DNA from: Ureibacillus massiliensis 4400831 = CIP 108448 = CCUG 49529
Lineage (GTDB): Bacteria; Bacillota; Bacilli; Bacillales_A; Planococcaceae
DNA length: 64,000 nt
Assembly (NCBI RefSeq): GCF_000772965.1
Contig: NZ_JPVQ01000011.1
Span: 38,024-102,023 of the forward strand
Direction: 5' to 3'
A model generated the notes under the pieces. It saw only the letters and a list, made by a program, of their open reading frames with translations, was not told where the DNA came from and ran no database searches. Positions 1 to 8,795 of this stretch are shown here, piece after piece; the stretch's first letter is position 1, and every line of letters starts with the position of its first letter. A program made the translations under genes and the position numbers.

Positions 1-499
1 AACAGAAAACGAAAACCAATAAAGAAACTGGTTTAAATAGATGTTTTAGCACAGTTACCCCCCTAAAAAATTTTGCAAAATGAATATTTATACGATCTAT
101 ACACAAAAAGGTATATATTACAGTTATTTACAAATCGTTTATACTTATTTTAATACGAATCAAACCTATTGTTCAATATAAATTTAGAACAACTCCTATT
201 TTCTTACTTTTTACCCAATGAAATGGATCCCCTTTGCATGAGATTTAACCTAGAGTTAATAATTCATAATTTACTAAAGCGTGTGAATATGGGAATTTGA
301 TAACGTTCCTTTCATATAAATAGATGTATTAGTAACCTCCCAAAATTTTAAGTAGTTATATTGTTATAATCTTTCACACATTTAAACCTAGGGATTAGAA
401 TTCTCCCAAAATACAACTAAAAAATAATAATTTTGGTAATACTAGCGTAATAATGAAAATTTATTACCTCAAAGAAACACAGTATTGGAGAGAGATATA
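1..499. other. AT-rich non-coding stretch
   Basis: No convincing coding sequence was found in the first 500 bases, which are strongly AT-rich with many short A and T runs. It probably holds the promoter of the acyltransferase gene that follows, but no promoter could be assigned with confidence. The only clear signal is the ribosome site GGAGAG at 487-492 in front of the ATG at 500. Confidence 0.5.
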
Positions 500-2491
500 A
501 TGCAGGATTTACAAGCTCCTACAAAAAAATTCCGACCTGAAATTGAAGGGATTCGAGTAGTTGCTTCATTACTTGTTGCTGTTTACCATATTTGGCTCGG
601 CAGAGTGTCTGGTGGGGTAGATGTATTCTTTATCGTCTCAGGATTTCTTATTACGACTTCTTTATTATCAAGAATGGAAAAGGTCGGACGGATACATCTT
701 GTGGAGAATTATTTAGGACTTATAAAACGGTTAATTCCACTTGCCTTTACAGTTTTGTTGTTTACGACAATCCTATCAATTTTCATCATGCCACAAGTGC
801 AGTGGAGTCAAATTATTTCAGAAGTGATTGCATCCGCTTTTTACTATGAAAATTGGCAATTGGCATTTAATTCAGTCGACTATCTTGCTCAAGATAATGA
901 AGCAAGTCCACTTCAGCATTTTTGGGCGCTTTCAATACAAGGACAGTTTTATTTAACTTGGCCATTTGTCATCTTATTTGCATTTTTATTAGCGAGGAAA
1001 TTGCTAAAGCTTCCACCTAGAAAAACATTACTGAGCATTTTAATCTTTTTATTTGTCATATCAATTAGTTATTCAGTTTATAAAACAAATGTAAATCAAC
1101 CATGGGCATACTTTGATACATTTGCCCGAGTTTGGGAATTTAGTTTAGGTGGGATAGTTGCACTACTTATCCCATATGTGAAGCTAAAAAGGATGGTCAG
1201 TTCACTTCTAGGTTGGTTGGGCCTTATTATCATTTGTTTAACAGGGATACTACTTCCTGTGTCTACTGTATTTCCTGGATATGCAGCATTGCTTCCAACA
1301 ATAGGGGTTATTTTAGTAATACTCTCAGGTGAGAATAGCAATCGCTTTGGAGTTGAGAAGCTATTAGGGTCAAAGCCTTTTTTATGGATGGGTAGCCTTT
1401 CGTACGGGTTTTATTTATGGCATTGGCCCCTTCTAATATTCTATTTAACTTACTTCAAAACGGAAGAAGTATCATTGATAGGCGGTCTAGGTATTTTATT
1501 CCTAACCTTTGGACTTTCACTCATCACGACAAAAGGACTTGAAGCACCTGTACGAAAGCTAAATGTTAAACAGTCGAAATTGAAAATCGTGGCCGCTGCT
1601 TTCACATTTATAGTACCTGTGATCATTGCAAATATATGGTGGGGAACACAATTACCTGAAAAGGATGCACAAGGACAAGTAGTATATTCGAAGGAAAAAT
1701 ACCCTGGAGCAAGAGTAATTTATGAGGAAGATGTACCGCCAACAGATGTAGAACCAATCCCGACGATGCTTGAAATAAAAGATGATTTGCCTTACTTTTA
1801 TTCGGAAGAGGGCTGTGTAACAAGACAAGGGGATAGATTGCCAGTCTGTTCTTATGGAGAAACTGAAAATCCTAAATATACATTGGCATTAGTTGGGGGC
1901 TCCCATTCTGGGCATTGGTTTCCTGCACTTAATGAATTTGCAAAAGAGCTCGGTATAAGATTAGATGTATATAATCATGATGGATGCCGTTTTACGGACG
2001 ATGATTTTGGCGGCGTCATTACTGAAGAATGTTTAGATTGGAATGAATTACTAATCAATAAATTAATAGAAGCTCCACCTGATTTAGTATTCACAACGGC
2101 AAATGTAAATAAAGGAGATACCATCCCTATTGGTTATTTAAATCAGTTTCGAAAGCTTGAAGGGATTACGAAGATTTTAGCGGTTAGGGATAACCCACGA
2201 ATGGCTGAAGATATCCCATTATGCTTGGAACGAGAAGAAGACCCAATGAATTGTACAAAACCTCGAGAAGATGCATTATCTGAAATTCCACCATGGGAAA
2301 ATACAGAGGGGATCCCAAGTAATGTTCAGTTTGTTGATTTATCCGATTATTTTTGTGACGAAACAACTTGCCATGTAATTATCGGTAATGTTATCGTCTA
2401 TCGTGACGCTCACCATTTAACATCGGCGTACGTTAGAACACTTGCGCCAGTATTAAAAGAATATGTACAAAAAGCATTGGAAGAGGAATAG
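500..2491 (+). CDS. Membrane O-acyltransferase with SGNH domain (OatA-like)
   Basis: A protein of about 663 residues. The N-terminal half (about 10-345) is a multi-pass acyltransferase-3 domain with the family's early VYHIW and GGVDVFF motifs. The C-terminal part (about 440-660) is an extracellular SGNH esterase-like domain, with the GGSHS serine block near 467 and the DAHH block near 636. This is the architecture of OatA-type enzymes, which move acetyl groups across the membrane onto peptidoglycan or other surface glycans; the actual acceptor cannot be read from sequence. The ATG at 500 is chosen over the TTG at 485 because GGAGAG lies 7 bases upstream of it. It appears monocistronic and is followed by a structured repeat with a terminator hairpin. 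Confidence 0.85.
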   Translation: MQDLQAPTKKFRPEIEGIRVVASLLVAVYHIWLGRVSGGVDVFFIVSGFLITTSLLSRMEKVGRIHLVENYLGLIKRLIPLAFTVLLFTTILSIFIMPQVQWSQIISEVIASAFYYENWQLAFNSVDYLAQDNEASPLQHFWALSIQGQFYLTWPFVILFAFLLARKLLKLPPRKTLLSILIFLFVISISYSVYKTNVNQPWAYFDTFARVWEFSLGGIVALLIPYVKLKRMVSSLLGWLGLIIICLTGILLPVSTVFPGYAALLPTIGVILVILSGENSNRFGVEKLLGSKPFLWMGSLSYGFYLWHWPLLIFYLTYFKTEEVSLIGGLGILFLTFGLSLITTKGLEAPVRKLNVKQSKLKIVAAAFTFIVPVIIANIWWGTQLPEKDAQGQVVYSKEKYPGARVIYEEDVPPTDVEPIPTMLEIKDDLPYFYSEEGCVTRQGDRLPVCSYGETENPKYTLALVGGSHSGHWFPALNEFAKELGIRLDVYNHDGCRFTDDDFGGVITEECLDWNELLINKLIEAPPDLVFTTANVNKGDTIPIGYLNQFRKLEGITKILAVRDNPRMAEDIPLCLEREEDPMNCTKPREDALSEIPPWENTEGIPSNVQFVDLSDYFCDETTCHVIIGNVIVYRDAHHLTSAYVRTLAPVLKEYVQKALEEE

Positions 2492-2760
2492 AGAGGCTGG
2501 GACATAAGTGGATTTTTTAAAGAATTCGCTTAAACCAGTAATAAAAAAATGTTATGTTTAAAAATTGATTGGAGTGTAGGGGCGACTCCTGCGGGAACAG
2601 CCCGTGATTCGAGACCCCGCAGGAGCAAAGCGACGAGGAGGCTCGAGCCGGGCCCGCGGAAAGCGTCCCCGTAACGGAAATCAATTTTCTTTATATCAAA
2701 AAAGCATCATTTTTCTATCAGGAAAAATGATGCTTTTTTGTTTTGTCCCAACCTCTTTTT
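2491..2760. repeat. Bacillaceae-type structured intergenic repeat
   Basis: The element starts with GAGGCTGGGACA and ends with the near-inverted TGTCCCAACCTC, so the whole 270 bases are bounded by inverted repeats. The middle (about 2567-2690) is much more GC-rich than the surroundings and holds the pair CTCCTGCGGG / CCCGCAGGAG followed by GAGGAGGCTCGAGCC, which suggests a multi-stem fold. I recognise this core as a repeat scattered through many Bacillaceae genomes (from memory). No protein is encoded. It lies exactly at the stop codon of the acyltransferase gene. Confidence 0.75.
2698..2742 (+). terminator. Intrinsic terminator inside the repeat
   Basis: A long hairpin pairs AAAAGCATCATTTTTC with GAAAAATGATGCTTTTTT (arms about 2698-2715 and 2722-2739), followed by T residues. 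It should end transcripts of the acyltransferase gene. Confidence 0.75.
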
Positions 2761-2852
2761 AAATTGACTAGAAGCGAGATTCTATACAGCATATAATGGC
2801 GGAATTTTTATTAACCATGCTACAATAGAAGAACTGAAATGGAGGACGGATT

Positions 2853-4244
2853 ATGGCTACACCTGTTAAAAAAAATGATCGAAGAATCGTTTATATAGAA
2901 GATTTAACTCATGATGGAAACGGCGTTGCGAAAATAGAAGGTTACCCGCTATTTATCCAAGGAGCGCTTCCTCAGGAAACGGCAGAAATTCATGTGCTAA
3001 AAACATTGAAGAATTATGGCTTTGCAAAGATTGTGGAAATTCTTGAGCCGTCACCTGATCGTGTAAAGGCACCTTGTATTTACTTTGGAAAATGTGGTGG
3101 TTGTCAGCTTCAGCACCTTTCTTACGAAGGACAGTTAAAGTGGAAAGAAAACATGGTCAAGAATGTCATGAAGCGAATTGGTAAGATCGATGCTCCAGTA
3201 CTGCCTGTAAAGGGAATGAAGGACCCTTGGAATTACCGAAATAAATCTCAAATTCCTTTTGGCATGACAGAAACAGGACCAATCGCAGGTTTTTATAAAT
3301 CGAAAACTCACGATATTGTCGATATGGAACGCTGCATTATACAAGTAGGCGAAGCAGACGCTATCATGGCAAATCTCAAAAAGGAATTATCGGAAATTGG
3401 TATACAACCATATAATGAACAATCTCATAGTGGCATGCTTCGCCATGTTGTTGTTCGAAAAGGACGTGCTACTGGGGAAGTAATGGTTGTGCTAGTAACG
3501 AATAAACATAAATTTCCACAGAAGGAAGCGGCAATTGAAGTGATTCGTAAACTAGTACCAAATGTGACTTCCATCGTGCAAAACGTAAATATTGAAAAAA
3601 CAAATGTAATCCTCGGAAATGAAACGTATACATTGTGGGGGGAAGACACGATTGAAGATACAATCGGTGGAGTTCGCTTTGAAATTTCAGCTCGCTCCTT
3701 CTATCAGGTAAACCCAGTTCAAACAGAGGTACTGTACAAGCAAGCATTGGATTATGCACAGTTAACTGGTGATGAAACAGTGATTGATGCGTATTGTGGA
3801 ATCGGAACGATCTCTTTATTCCTCGCACAAAAAGCGAAGCAAGTAATGGGCGTTGAAATCGTGGAGCAGGCCATTGAGGATGCAAAACGTAATGCGGATT
3901 TGAATGGATTTACAAACACATATTTTGAAGCAGGTCCAGCAGAGGAAGTCATCCCGCGTTGGTATGCTGATGGTAAAGAGGCAGATGTACTTGTTGTCGA
4001 TCCACCACGCAAAGGCTGTGATGAAGCATTACTTACAACGATTATTGAACAGAAACCAAAGCGAGTGGTGTATGTATCATGTAACCCAGCAACCTTAGCG
4101 CGGGATTTACGAATATTAGAAGATGGCGGGTATAAGACAGTGGAGATTCAGCCAGTGGACATGTTCCCGCAGACGACGCATGTGGAGTGCGTTGCCTTGA
4201 TGTCAAGGGTAAAAGGGATGACCAACAAAAATTGCCTGAAGTAA
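2853..4244 (+). CDS. rlmD: 23S rRNA (uracil-5-)-methyltransferase, RlmD/TrmA family
   Basis: 463 residues. An N-terminal TRAM RNA-binding domain (about 1-65) is followed by the iron-sulfur cysteine cluster CIYFGKCGGC (from about residue 74; a fourth cysteine lies in MERC). The Rossmann methyltransferase domain has the SAM loop DAYCGIGT (about 311), VDPPRKG (about 384) and the catalytic cysteine in SCNPA (about 409). It transfers a methyl group from SAM to C5 of a uridine in 23S rRNA; whether it is specific for one site (RlmD) or two (RlmCD) cannot be decided here. GGAGG precedes the ATG. A dihydrouridine synthase gene follows 1.6 kb downstream, recalling the yfjO-yfjN neighbourhood of B. subtilis. 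Confidence 0.93.
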   Translation: MATPVKKNDRRIVYIEDLTHDGNGVAKIEGYPLFIQGALPQETAEIHVLKTLKNYGFAKIVEILEPSPDRVKAPCIYFGKCGGCQLQHLSYEGQLKWKENMVKNVMKRIGKIDAPVLPVKGMKDPWNYRNKSQIPFGMTETGPIAGFYKSKTHDIVDMERCIIQVGEADAIMANLKKELSEIGIQPYNEQSHSGMLRHVVVRKGRATGEVMVVLVTNKHKFPQKEAAIEVIRKLVPNVTSIVQNVNIEKTNVILGNETYTLWGEDTIEDTIGGVRFEISARSFYQVNPVQTEVLYKQALDYAQLTGDETVIDAYCGIGTISLFLAQKAKQVMGVEIVEQAIEDAKRNADLNGFTNTYFEAGPAEEVIPRWYADGKEADVLVVDPPRKGCDEALLTTIIEQKPKRVVYVSCNPATLARDLRILEDGGYKTVEIQPVDMFPQTTHVECVALMSRVKGMTNKNCLK

Positions 4245-4464
4245 AGACTTTTCGGAAGTCTGAGCGTAAGCGCCGCAGGAGGAGGCTTGCTTTGAACGTG
4301 AGAATCGAACTATCACTCTAAGAAAACTTATCTACACTTTTCTTCGGAGGGTTTGAGTAGCCGATTGGGATGTTTTTGCGTTAGGATTGAGTTAGTGATT
4401 TGGATAACATCGAGCTCGGGCTGTGATTTAGATGTCTGAGCAGAAAATAGAGAAATATAGCAAT

Positions 4465-4480
4465 TAGACAAGGTTGTCTA
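4465..4480. promoter_or_regulatory. Palindromic operator candidate upstream of the XRE regulator
   Basis: The sequence TAGACAAGGTTGTCTA is a perfect 7-bp dyad around a 2-bp centre, 88 bases upstream of the start codon of an XRE-type regulator. XRE/Cro repressors bind such palindromes, so autoregulation is a reasonable inference. The remainder of 4245-4567 shows no gene. Confidence 0.45.
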
Positions 4481-4567
4481 TAGGCATTAACAGGGCATTT
4501 CTCGCTTTGTGTCGTGTTAAAAAATGCCTGCTGGTAGTAATCTGGCAGAGAAAAGGAGGTCATCCAT

Positions 4568-5251
4568 ATGGATCAAATCAAAATCGGAGTGTTCCTAAAA
4601 GAGCTTCGAAAAGAAAAAGATTTGACGCAGGAGCAATTGGCTGAAAAGCTGAATGTCTCTGGCAGAACAGTATCAAGATGGGAGACCGGCAGGAATATGC
4701 CAGATATAGGTCTGCTCATCGAGATAGCAGATTTTTATGATGTTAGTATTCCTGAGATTGTCAATGGAGAAAGGAAAAGCGAGAATATGAATCAAGAGAC
4801 AAGAGATACTGCTATTAAAATGGCAGAATATGGACAAAACGAGATAAAGTACGGAAAACAAAAAGTGATTAGTTATCTGATGTCATTATTCGGTATATTC
4901 ATCATTATTTCGGCCTTAGCGATATTCCCCAATGATAGCAGCTGGGGAAGTATTTATTCAATTATCGGAAGTATCATTTTAATAATTGGAGCTTACTTCA
5001 TGATTAAATCTGTATTCGTAAAGAGAAGCTTACGTATATTGAGTGTTGTCGGATGTGCCATTCTATTATTTGCAATTTTTACTATTTCAGATTATCTTGC
5101 AGTCACTCAATTCAACCAGGTGCCCAGATTTAGTTATGAGAAATCATACAGTTCACTGAATCCAGATGAAATTGTTCATAAGACTTTATTTTTTAAAGCT
5201 GTTCAGAAAAATCCCGGAACGGAGTATGAACGAATTGAAATTGTAAAATAA
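4568..5251 (+). CDS. XRE-family regulator with membrane-spanning C-terminus
   Basis: 227 residues. A classic Cro/CI helix-turn-helix occupies residues 5-60 (LTQEQLAEKLNVSGRTVSRWE). After a polar linker come three hydrophobic segments at about 101-118, 125-146 and 155-175, so the DNA-binding domain is probably tethered to the membrane. The start is set by AAAGGAGGT seven bases upstream. This layout is common in Firmicutes near transporters or stress genes; its targets are unknown. Autoregulation through the upstream dyad at 4465-4480 is possible. No co-transcribed partner is visible and a terminator follows. Confidence 0.85.
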   Translation: MDQIKIGVFLKELRKEKDLTQEQLAEKLNVSGRTVSRWETGRNMPDIGLLIEIADFYDVSIPEIVNGERKSENMNQETRDTAIKMAEYGQNEIKYGKQKVISYLMSLFGIFIIISALAIFPNDSSWGSIYSIIGSIILIIGAYFMIKSVFVKRSLRILSVVGCAILLFAIFTISDYLAVTQFNQVPRFSYEKSYSSLNPDEIVHKTLFFKAVQKNPGTEYERIEIVK

Positions 5252-5291
5252 GTTCAAAAAAAGATAAATCCCAGTTTGTATTAGACAAACC

Positions 5292-5332
5292 AAGGCTCCT
5301 CAACTACCATTATGGCGGCGAGGAGCCTTTTT
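5292..5332 (+). terminator. Intrinsic terminator after the XRE regulator
   Basis: The arms AAGGCTCCTC and GAGGAGCCTT (5292-5301 and 5320-5329) form a 10-bp stem followed by a T run. Confidence 0.8.
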
Positions 5333-5589
5333 ATGCTTCGATTTTTGTATGGGAGACTTTAATATAAAGAAAAATTAAAGTAAAATACACACGAATTGAT
5401 ACTTCAAATATCATATACATAAAAGCAGTTGATATCGTAAAAAGTCTATACTATCTGCTTTTTCGTTTGTGAAAATACCATTCAGGACTGATTTTCGTTA
5501 AAATATACATGGCGATTTTCATAAATGATCCATATTCAAATATACTAGTGTATGATAGTAAGTTAGGAAACATGATGTTAGTGTAAAAA

Positions 5590-5815
5590 AAGCGGTTTTA
5601 TCCCGCATTAATGGGTTGTAATGCTTCTACCTCAAAATTTAGCGAAAGCAAAGAAGTTAGGAAAGGAATCAATTGCCCATAAAAACCCAATTGGTTCAGG
5701 CTAATAAGATGTTGGTTCTTCAGGTGTCATAGGACATGGCGCCTTTAACCTGAGTTTCTCTAGTTCGGTGGAGGATGAAGAAACCCCAGTGATTAAAAGT
5801 TTCACTTTATATTTT
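5590..5815 (+). other. Possible IS200/IS605-type right-end remnant
   Basis: The gap 5333-5868 has no intact gene. Its middle ends in GGAGGATGAAGAAACCCC followed by a small dyad (AGTGA...TCACT). That resembles the terminal hairpin area of tnpB-bearing IS200/IS605 elements, where a guide-like RNA overlaps the element end. There is no tnpB open frame upstream and the usual perfect terminal hairpin is degraded, so this is only a resemblance. Confidence 0.25.
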
Positions 5816-5868
5816 TGACTGACAGATAGTTTAAAGTTGTATCAGTAATGAGAGGATTTGAGTTTGCA

Positions 5869-6831
5869 ATGATTGATAATTTTTGGCGTGATTTACCACG
5901 ACCATTTTTTATACTTGCGCCAATGGAAGATGTGACGGATGTTGTTTTTCGCCATGTAGTAAGTAAAGCAGGTCGACCGGATGTATTTTTTACAGAGTTT
6001 ACAAACTCGGATAGCTATTGTCATCCTGAGGGAAAGAACAGTGTTCGGGGTCGTTTGTTGTTTACAGAAGATGAACAGCCAATGGTGGCACATATTTGGG
6101 GAGATAAGCCCGAATATTTCCGACAAATGAGTATTGGGATGAAAGAGCTAGGATTTAAAGGCCTTGATATTAATATGGGCTGCCCTGTACCGAATGTGGT
6201 ATCGAGAGGGAAAGGTAGTGGACTTATTCTGCGTCCAGAAGTCGCAGCAGAACTTATTGAAGCAGCAAAAGCGGGTGGACTGCCTGTCAGTGTGAAAACA
6301 CGACTTGGCTATTCGGATGTAAATGAATGGGAGGAGTGGCTAACGCATATTTTAAAACAGGATATCGCAAATCTTTCTATTCATTTACGTACAAGAAAGG
6401 AAATGAGCAAAGTAGAGGCACACTGGGAGCTGATTCCAGAAATCAAGAAATTACGTGATCGTGTGGCACCGAATACGCTACTAACCATCAACGGGGACAT
6501 TCCTGATCGTGAAACAGGACTGAAACTTGTTCGTCAATATGGTGTGGATGGGGTTATGATTGGGCGCGGAATTTTTAAAAACCCATTTGCCTTTGAAAAA
6601 GAGCCGAAAGAGCATAGTAGTATGGAGTATCTCAATCTTCTAAGATATCATCTTGATCTTTATGACTACTATTTAGAAAAACTGCCACGTCCAATTACTG
6701 GGCTCCATCGTTTTTTCAAAATATATGTCAAAGGATTTCCTGGAGCAAGCATGTTAAGAAATCAATTGATGAACACAAAGTCAACGGATGAAGTACGTCA
6801 ATTACTTGATCATTTTGAAAAAAAGTGTTGA
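5869..6831 (+). CDS. tRNA-dihydrouridine synthase (Dus family)
   Basis: 320 residues. A TIM-barrel FMN enzyme that reduces uridine to dihydrouridine in tRNA with NADPH. Visible landmarks are LAPMEDVTD at the N-terminus (FMN binding), the catalytic cysteine in NMGCP (about 105), VKTRLG (about 143), a histidine in SIHLRTR (about 172), and the phosphate-binding ING and GRGIF segments. The C-terminal helical domain recruits tRNA. The ATG at 5869 is preferred to the one at 5848 because AGAGGA lies between them, although the spacing is long. It is the likely counterpart of the B. subtilis enzyme next to an RlmD-type gene. Confidence 0.9.
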   Translation: MIDNFWRDLPRPFFILAPMEDVTDVVFRHVVSKAGRPDVFFTEFTNSDSYCHPEGKNSVRGRLLFTEDEQPMVAHIWGDKPEYFRQMSIGMKELGFKGLDINMGCPVPNVVSRGKGSGLILRPEVAAELIEAAKAGGLPVSVKTRLGYSDVNEWEEWLTHILKQDIANLSIHLRTRKEMSKVEAHWELIPEIKKLRDRVAPNTLLTINGDIPDRETGLKLVRQYGVDGVMIGRGIFKNPFAFEKEPKEHSSMEYLNLLRYHLDLYDYYLEKLPRPITGLHRFFKIYVKGFPGASMLRNQLMNTKSTDEVRQLLDHFEKKC

Positions 6832-7111
6832 CAGGACAGGGACAGTAGAATGAGGTAATGCATAAAAATTAGAGGGAAAATGAATCCTATCAACTCATGT
6901 GTATTTATAATTTTACTATTAAATCGAAAAGGTAAAGTTAATTGATTCATGTTAAGAATCCTTCATTCCATATGATTAGGTAGAAAAATTCATTTTATCA
7001 GAAATAATCTTTATTTTATTTTGAAAAATGAAAAGCCAGTGAAATTTTACGACGAGTAAAACCTCACTGGCTTTTTTAATGTTTTAAAGGAGGGTTTTGT
7101 CCTAGCTGCAA
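6832..7111. other. Non-coding gap with a terminator hairpin
   Basis: No gene is seen. The only structured feature is the hairpin AAAAGCCAGTGA / TCACTGGCTTTT at 7031-7077 followed by T residues, which works in either direction and could end both the dus transcript and an old minus-strand unit. Confidence 0.6.
7031..7077 (+). terminator. Bidirectional intrinsic terminator
   Basis: A stem of about 11-12 bp (AAAAGCCAGTGA with TCACTGGCTTTTTT) has T and A runs on both flanks. It sits 200 bases after the dus gene. Confidence 0.7.
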
Positions 7112-7244
7112 TTAAATTTTTTCATATTTAAAGAATATTAATTTATTGGTTTGTTTGTATTCTGTGGTTTTAACATAACTTAGCTTTTCGTAGAAATGGT
7201 GATTACGATAACTTAGATAAGGCGCATGCAAAGTAAATAATTCA
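7112..7244 (-). pseudogene. GNAT N-acetyltransferase, C-terminal remnant
   Basis: Read on the minus strand this stretch encodes SELFTLHAPYLSYRNHHF, then YEKLSYVKTTEYKQTNKL, then IFFKYEKI and a stop. This matches the last 40-odd residues of GNAT acetyltransferases (the N-x-x-F-Y-E-K-L-G-[FY] motif and the final FFKYEK-like strand). The frame is interrupted immediately upstream and no acetyl-CoA loop is present, so the gene is dead. Confidence 0.6.
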
Positions 7245-7535
7245 CTTTAATGCAAACTGTTTCAATGTACTTTATAGCTTATGAGTCTAAGCCGGAATTT
7301 TGTACATTTTAATTGAGAAACAATTCATCTTATTAAAATAGATTATCACAGGTTAATGGAGCAACAGATGAGTTGCTTCAAATTTTATTTGCATGTCACT
7401 AAATAATGATTTTAACGTTCAAAGAATAAAACGATACCTTGTAATAGCTTGGGATAAAGCCGATTATAGTGCTTACCAATCTGACATTTGCCATAATCTC
7501 TATGAAAAGCTATTAGAAATTGATACTATTGCTAT

Positions 7536-8333
7536 AGGGGTAGATGTAATAGTTACTTTAAGATATTAGCCTTCTTAATATTACATTGGCTTAATTCTCT
7601 TGTATGGCTTTCATTTTTTTTAATGAGTAAGGATATGGAACTTTTCTGTGATGAAAGCGTATTAAAAGTATGCATGAAAACACAAAAAACTTATGTTAAT
7701 CCATTGCTGTTGCTTGCTATCGGAAAGCGTATTTTAAGAGGAACTTCTCTAGCTTTTGACAAGGGAAATGTAAAGGGGAGGATTAAAAACGTGTTAAATT
7801 ATAGAAAGCCAAAATTTTGGGTGATTGCTGTTACTTTAGTTGCAATTGTAGTACTTGTGGTTGCTCTAGTTACCAATTTAATTACAACTAAATCAGGTGA
7901 TGACCCTCTTGTTTCTCAGTTTTTAAAAAATAAAACCGAGTATGTAGGCAATAACTCAAAAGTTGGAGGTATCATCTTTTTATTAACGTTCCCTAAAAAC
8001 ATCGATTACGATTACTTTGAGCTTTCTACTGATAGTGAGCCTTTTGCAATAACTGTAAATTTACAAACGGATACAGAGACTAGAAATTTTTATAGTGATG
8101 AAGCAAATCAACAACAGTTTGAAGTTAATGCTATCATTATGTTTGCCTTGATTGGAAACGTAGAATATATCAATTTTAACCTAAATGACGGGCTAACCTC
8201 CTATAATATGCAGTACACACGAGAATGGGCAAATGATCAATATGGAAAAGATGTGCGTGATTTTGCCATAAGCGAAGAAGAATTTAGTAAGCTGATTAAG
8301 GGTACATCTTATAATGGAAAATATAGAGATTAA
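7536..8333 (+). pseudogene. BlaR1/M56-type membrane peptidase, N-terminally truncated
   Basis: The open frame continues upstream of the ATG at 7623 and reads KILAFLILHWLNSLVWLSFF then LMSKDMELFCDE, the signature just after the HExxH helix of M56 peptidases (BlaR1/MecR1 family). The remnant keeps VKGRIKNVLNYRKP, one transmembrane segment (about residues 66-88 from 7623) and a C-terminal DUF4825-like extracellular domain. The HExxH zinc motif and the first transmembrane helices are missing, and no BlaI-type repressor gene is adjacent. The ATG at 7623 has no ribosome site. It is most likely a decayed gene. Confidence 0.7.
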
Positions 8334-8535
8334 AATGATATAGCACAACTTGTGGAAGAAAATCTTGCTATTATAATGTTGCAAAATTCGAATCAAGACA
8401 TCTACACTTGGATTTTATAGTCCACTCTTATAGTAGTGATGTAAAATCGCGCCGAGCTTTTATAAATAGAATTTCATTTTTAAATCTTTTGCGCAGGAGT
8501 GTATCTGACGGTCATCTTGATTTTTGAGAGAGGTT
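8334..8535. other. Short gap between two remnants
   Basis: Two hundred bases without a gene or a clear hairpin. GAGAGAGG at its right edge precedes the ATG of the IS256 remnant. Confidence 0.4.
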
Positions 8536-8795
8536 ATGAATGTTCTTGTTAATTCATTATTGGAAGTTGTGGCAGCGTCCCAGGTTGATACAAACGAAGT
8601 CCGGAACGCGCCACGCAAAGAAATGGTTATCATCATGAATTGGACACATGGCTAGGTACACTAGATTTGAAGATTCGAAAACCTCACAAAGGCAGTTACT
8701 ATCCAAGTATGCCAAAACCCCGAAAACGTATAGAAAAACATTGCTCTCTGTTATCTAAGAAGCATATTTCATTGTATTTTGAATCAGTTAAATAA
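8536..8795 (+). pseudogene. IS256-family transposase remnant
   Basis: In two reading frames this stretch resembles mutator-type (IS256) transposase. The first part reads VNSLLEVVAASQ, the second RNGYHHELDTWLGTLDLKIR followed by KPHKGSYYPS, close to the family pattern RNGYR-x-R-L-x-T-x-L-G-x-L-x-L-x-I-P-x-x-R-x-G-x-Y-x-P-S. A frameshift lies near 8590 and everything downstream (the DDE catalytic core) is missing. It overlaps the last bases of the adhesin gene on the opposite strand, so its junction lies at about 8790. Confidence 0.75.

Noticed and set aside
7393..7569. 58-codon open frame starting MSLNNDFNVQRIKRYLVIAW
   Set aside because: No ribosome site and no recognised similarity, and it overlaps the BlaR1 remnant in another frame; probably chance or a relic.
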